Translations under genes and position numbers: made by a program
The notes under the pieces: generated by a model
Database searches by the model: none
What the model was told of the DNA's origin: nothing
The model's input: only the letters and a program-made list of their open reading frames with translations
Assembly: GCA_037957365.1 (NCBI GenBank)
Contig: JARHVA010004803.1
Location: 739,501 to 803,500 of the forward strand
Direction: 5' to 3'
Length of the DNA stretch: 64,000 nucleotides
Source of the DNA: Torreya grandis
Lineage: Eukaryota; Streptophyta; Pinopsida; Cupressales; Taxaceae
In this document: piece by piece, positions 61,512 to 64,000 of the stretch
Layout of the letters: each line of letters opens with the position of its first letter
Numbering within the stretch: the first letter of the stretch is position 1

Positions 61512-61561
61512 TATGTACCTAGAGATATTATATATTAGTATATCATATCCCTAGGTACATA
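61512..61561. repeat. Palindrome built from two E6 LTR termini
   Basis: TATGTACCTAGAGATAT (61512-61528) faces ATATCCCTAGGTACATA (61545-61561), 16 of 17 positions pairing. Read on the minus strand from 61564, the right arm is TGTTATGTACCTAGGGATAT, the same as the start of the E6 right LTR. Confidence 0.9.
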
Positions 61562-61779
61562 ACAATCTACTAGATCATATGTACATCAAATCAGTCACTT
61601 GATGATAGCACATATAATAAAGATTACCACCCTTGGATAATGTGATATATCATAAAATTAGAAAGGTTCATCAATAGAAATATCATGATCTATGAAATAA
61701 AATGGTTTGATGTATTAATAAGCTTAGGTTATACGTAATATATAGTGGTAGATTGTGATTGAGAGTAATGCCTCAATCA

Positions 61780-62447
61780 TGGACACATAGATGTATGCTC
61801 AAATCATGCACATTATGGGACAAGATGAATATTTACTACTTTGAAAAATATACTCAAGTTGGTAATCACTTCTTAAAATGAGGATATCTCACAAAAATCA
61901 CAAATCTCTTTCATATTTATTGGATGGCATAGAGAGGGGTCAACAACATATTGATAAAGTAGTTTGGTATGTGAAGAATATGAAACCGTGGTATATTTAT
62001 ATCCATATGGATATTAAATTATCATGATATAAAGCCCCAAATTTTGTATTTGATTTTGGAAGCATTATCAATATGATTCCTCAATCCACATGTGAAGCTA
62101 TTGGATGATCAACTCTGAATTATAATCTATTAACACTAAGTCTCATAAACTTAAAGATGATGAAACTTATTGGTCAGCTAGAGGATGTAGAAATTAAAGT
62201 TGTTAACCTAATATTATGAGTATATTTTAAATTAATTGATATGGATACTGATAAAATATACTACCTTGCATTGATTGGTAATAAGTGGGATTATGTTGTT
62301 CAGGTGACTACTAATACAGTGCACAATCATCTTGTGGGACACCAAGGGGATAAAATTATCATTATACCCCTGAACAAAACTATGAGAAATCCGTACATCA
62401 TAATTAAATATCTATATTCACCCTATGATTACATAGATAATAGCTAG
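61780..62447 (+). pseudogene. Second G1-family protease fragment
   Basis: The plus strand encodes MYAQIMHIMGQDE, KVVWYVKNMKPW, then NFVFDFGSIINMIPQST near 62040, QLEDVEIKVVNL, and an open end MDTDKIYYLALIGNKWDYVV with GHQGDKIIIIPL (62241-62447). Each piece aligns with the minus-strand G1 protease region at 26.0-25.28 kb. The G1 copy has DFDSSFNMIP, this one DFGSIINMIP. Related elements of one family therefore lie in opposite orientation in the window. Confidence 0.75.
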
Positions 62448-64000
62448 TTCAAAATGGGTAAAAATTATAATTATAATGCACTACAAGTTTCAAAGTGTGA
62501 CTTTTTCCATCTAAAAATGGATCCTCAATACTAGATTAAAAAAATAGTTTTCATCCAAACCTATGATACTAAAGGCACAATTTCCACAATTCTAAATAGG
62601 ATAATTTAGGTCTCTTTATATATGATTTCCAATAAGGTCTAAAGTAGATTTTATATATCAAGTAGATGTGACAGACTTGGATTAAACCAAACCCACTCAA
62701 GAAGGTATTCTATCATGGGAATATGCATGTTATTTGAGTAGGGATTCAAACACTTAAATTTTGAACTGGGTAAGAGGAGATCATAAGGTGATACCAATGA
62801 AAATAATTTTCACTATAGAGTGATAATTACCTCAATATTTTATAACTAAGTGTGTGAACTAAATCTATAAATGCCAAGAAATCAAATAATTATATAATTT
62901 TAATCTAAGATAAATGCAACCTAAGATAGAGAAACAAACAAAGAAAATAGTAAACACAAACTTATACTTCCAATATGCAAGTTTCCTTCATTGCAACATA
63001 AACATGATTTTCTCTTCAAAAATGTGGGTTTTCACTCTTCCAATGCAAAGGAGAACATGTAACATTTTGATGTAAAAGAGTTTTAGATCCTTTTATTTGA
63101 TTTTATTTTCTTGTAAATTGAATATAAATTTGTTATCATAAGTCAAGATAGATGAAAATGATGGTTTTCAAGCTTATTTATAGTTTTTTGGAGGAAGATC
63201 CAATGGTGGAGGATTATTTAGATTTATTAAATGATCTAAATAATCAATGGTGGATAATGAGTCATCACCTATGAAGATGAATAACATTTTAAATGGTTGA
63301 GAGAAGTATGAGATTGGTTAGTTGAGTCATTAGAAATGAGTCAAATTTCTTGACAACTCAGTGGATTACTAAAAGGAGGTTGAGAAAGCTATGGAATTTG
63401 TTGGGATGAGTCAACGTGTGAGGGATAATAAAGTATAAGATGTTGGATAAAATGTAAAATCTAGATTTTATATATAAAATAAGGATTTAAAGTGTGCACA
63501 ATCGACTAATTTGACTTATTCAATTATTTGAATTTGGAGGGAGATGTGATGAATTATTTTATTAAGAATTATTAATAGATTTTAGGTGAATTTTGACACT
63601 AAATATAATTTAGGTGTCTACATTTTTCCCTCTTTAAAATAATGTTGAAAAAAAATACTATTTCTAATAATATTAGAAGAATTAGAGTGTTGATGATTAA
63701 AAAAATGTTGCCCTAAATGAATGAGAATGAGTGTGATTATACCTCCTCAAGGGTTTGTGCAAGAAAATGGATAAACACTCAAAATGAATGAAAAAGTTAT
63801 GGGATATGGTTCAATGATAAAACTATCATTAATAATATAAATACTTGTCTCAATATTAATGTTTTCAATATTGTAGAGGGTAGGTGTAAAATTATTTACC
63901 CCTAGCTATTAAATTCTAGAGAATATATTAGAAAAAGTACATTTTCCACTATATAGACTACACACTTAGATTGTGCTCAGACTCAGGGGTTGCACAATAA
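62448..64000. other. Unassigned AT-rich DNA
   Basis: No coding pattern. A stretch ending TTTAGGTGTCTACA near 63621 resembles an LTR end, but no partner copy is in the window. Confidence 0.4.

Overview
The window looks like intergenic DNA from a seed plant with a large, repeat-filled genome. It is AT-rich, nearly all coding signal is decayed retrotransposon, and one short GC-richer host gene stands alone near 39.6-40.4 kb. A gymnosperm is a reasonable guess, from the age and density of nested LTR elements, but this is inference and not shown by a marker.

Left third (about 1.7-33.5 kb): an old Ty3/Gypsy element on the minus strand, called G1 here. It reads right to left as LTR-like repeat, gag (33-31 kb), protease (25.9 kb), RT/RNase H (23.7-22.8 kb), integrase (22.4-21.6 kb, resuming at 15.0-14.7 kb), an extra reading frame (13.3-13.0 kb, resuming at 5.19 kb and running to about 2.5 kb), and a matching LTR-like repeat at 1.73-2.09 kb. 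Three later LTR elements split it. E1 (5191-13023, TSD CATGA) lies in the accessory ORF. E2 (15003-21623, TSD CTTAT) lies in the integrase. E3 (26001-29948, imperfect TSD TTGTG/ATGTG) lies between gag and protease. Coding similarity resumes across the E1 and E2 junctions. With the three removed, G1 would be about 13 kb.

E1 and E2 are the most unusual content. Both have LTRs of about 2 kb and share a distinctive primer-site motif (GGCAYGCCYRGTGGGACC). Neither has recognisable protease, RT, RNase H or integrase. Each carries a long acidic ORF just inside the 5' LTR, and the two ORFs align with each other but match no family I know. E1 also has a second ORF with a basic cluster and coiled coil, broken by twelve in-frame stops that are all TAG. 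E3 is an internally deleted Ty1/Copia element.

Middle (33.5-43.5 kb): a decayed Copia fragment, several kb of unassigned AT-rich DNA, the host gene (39646-40401, a small plant-specific protein with a Cys-rich GDCAAVCCCPC segment and one membrane-like stretch), a LINE-type RNase H remnant (41.3-41.7 kb), and a gene-like fragment of unknown identity (42.6-43.5 kb).

Right third (43.5-64 kb): an LTR element (E5) whose left LTR was invaded by a Gypsy chromovirus with short LTRs and a chromodomain remnant (E4, 44971-50291); an L1-type LINE ORF1 remnant (55.4-56.3 kb) followed by a near-perfect 222-bp palindrome (56583-56804); a 1.76-kb LTR element with identical-length 470-bp LTRs (E6, 59750-61506) ending in a small palindrome made of its own LTR terminus; and a second G1-family protease fragment on the plus strand (61.8-62.45 kb).

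No rRNA, tRNA, CRISPR or bacterial features were seen. Apart from the gene at 39.6 kb, every coding call is a decayed or non-autonomous mobile-element sequence.
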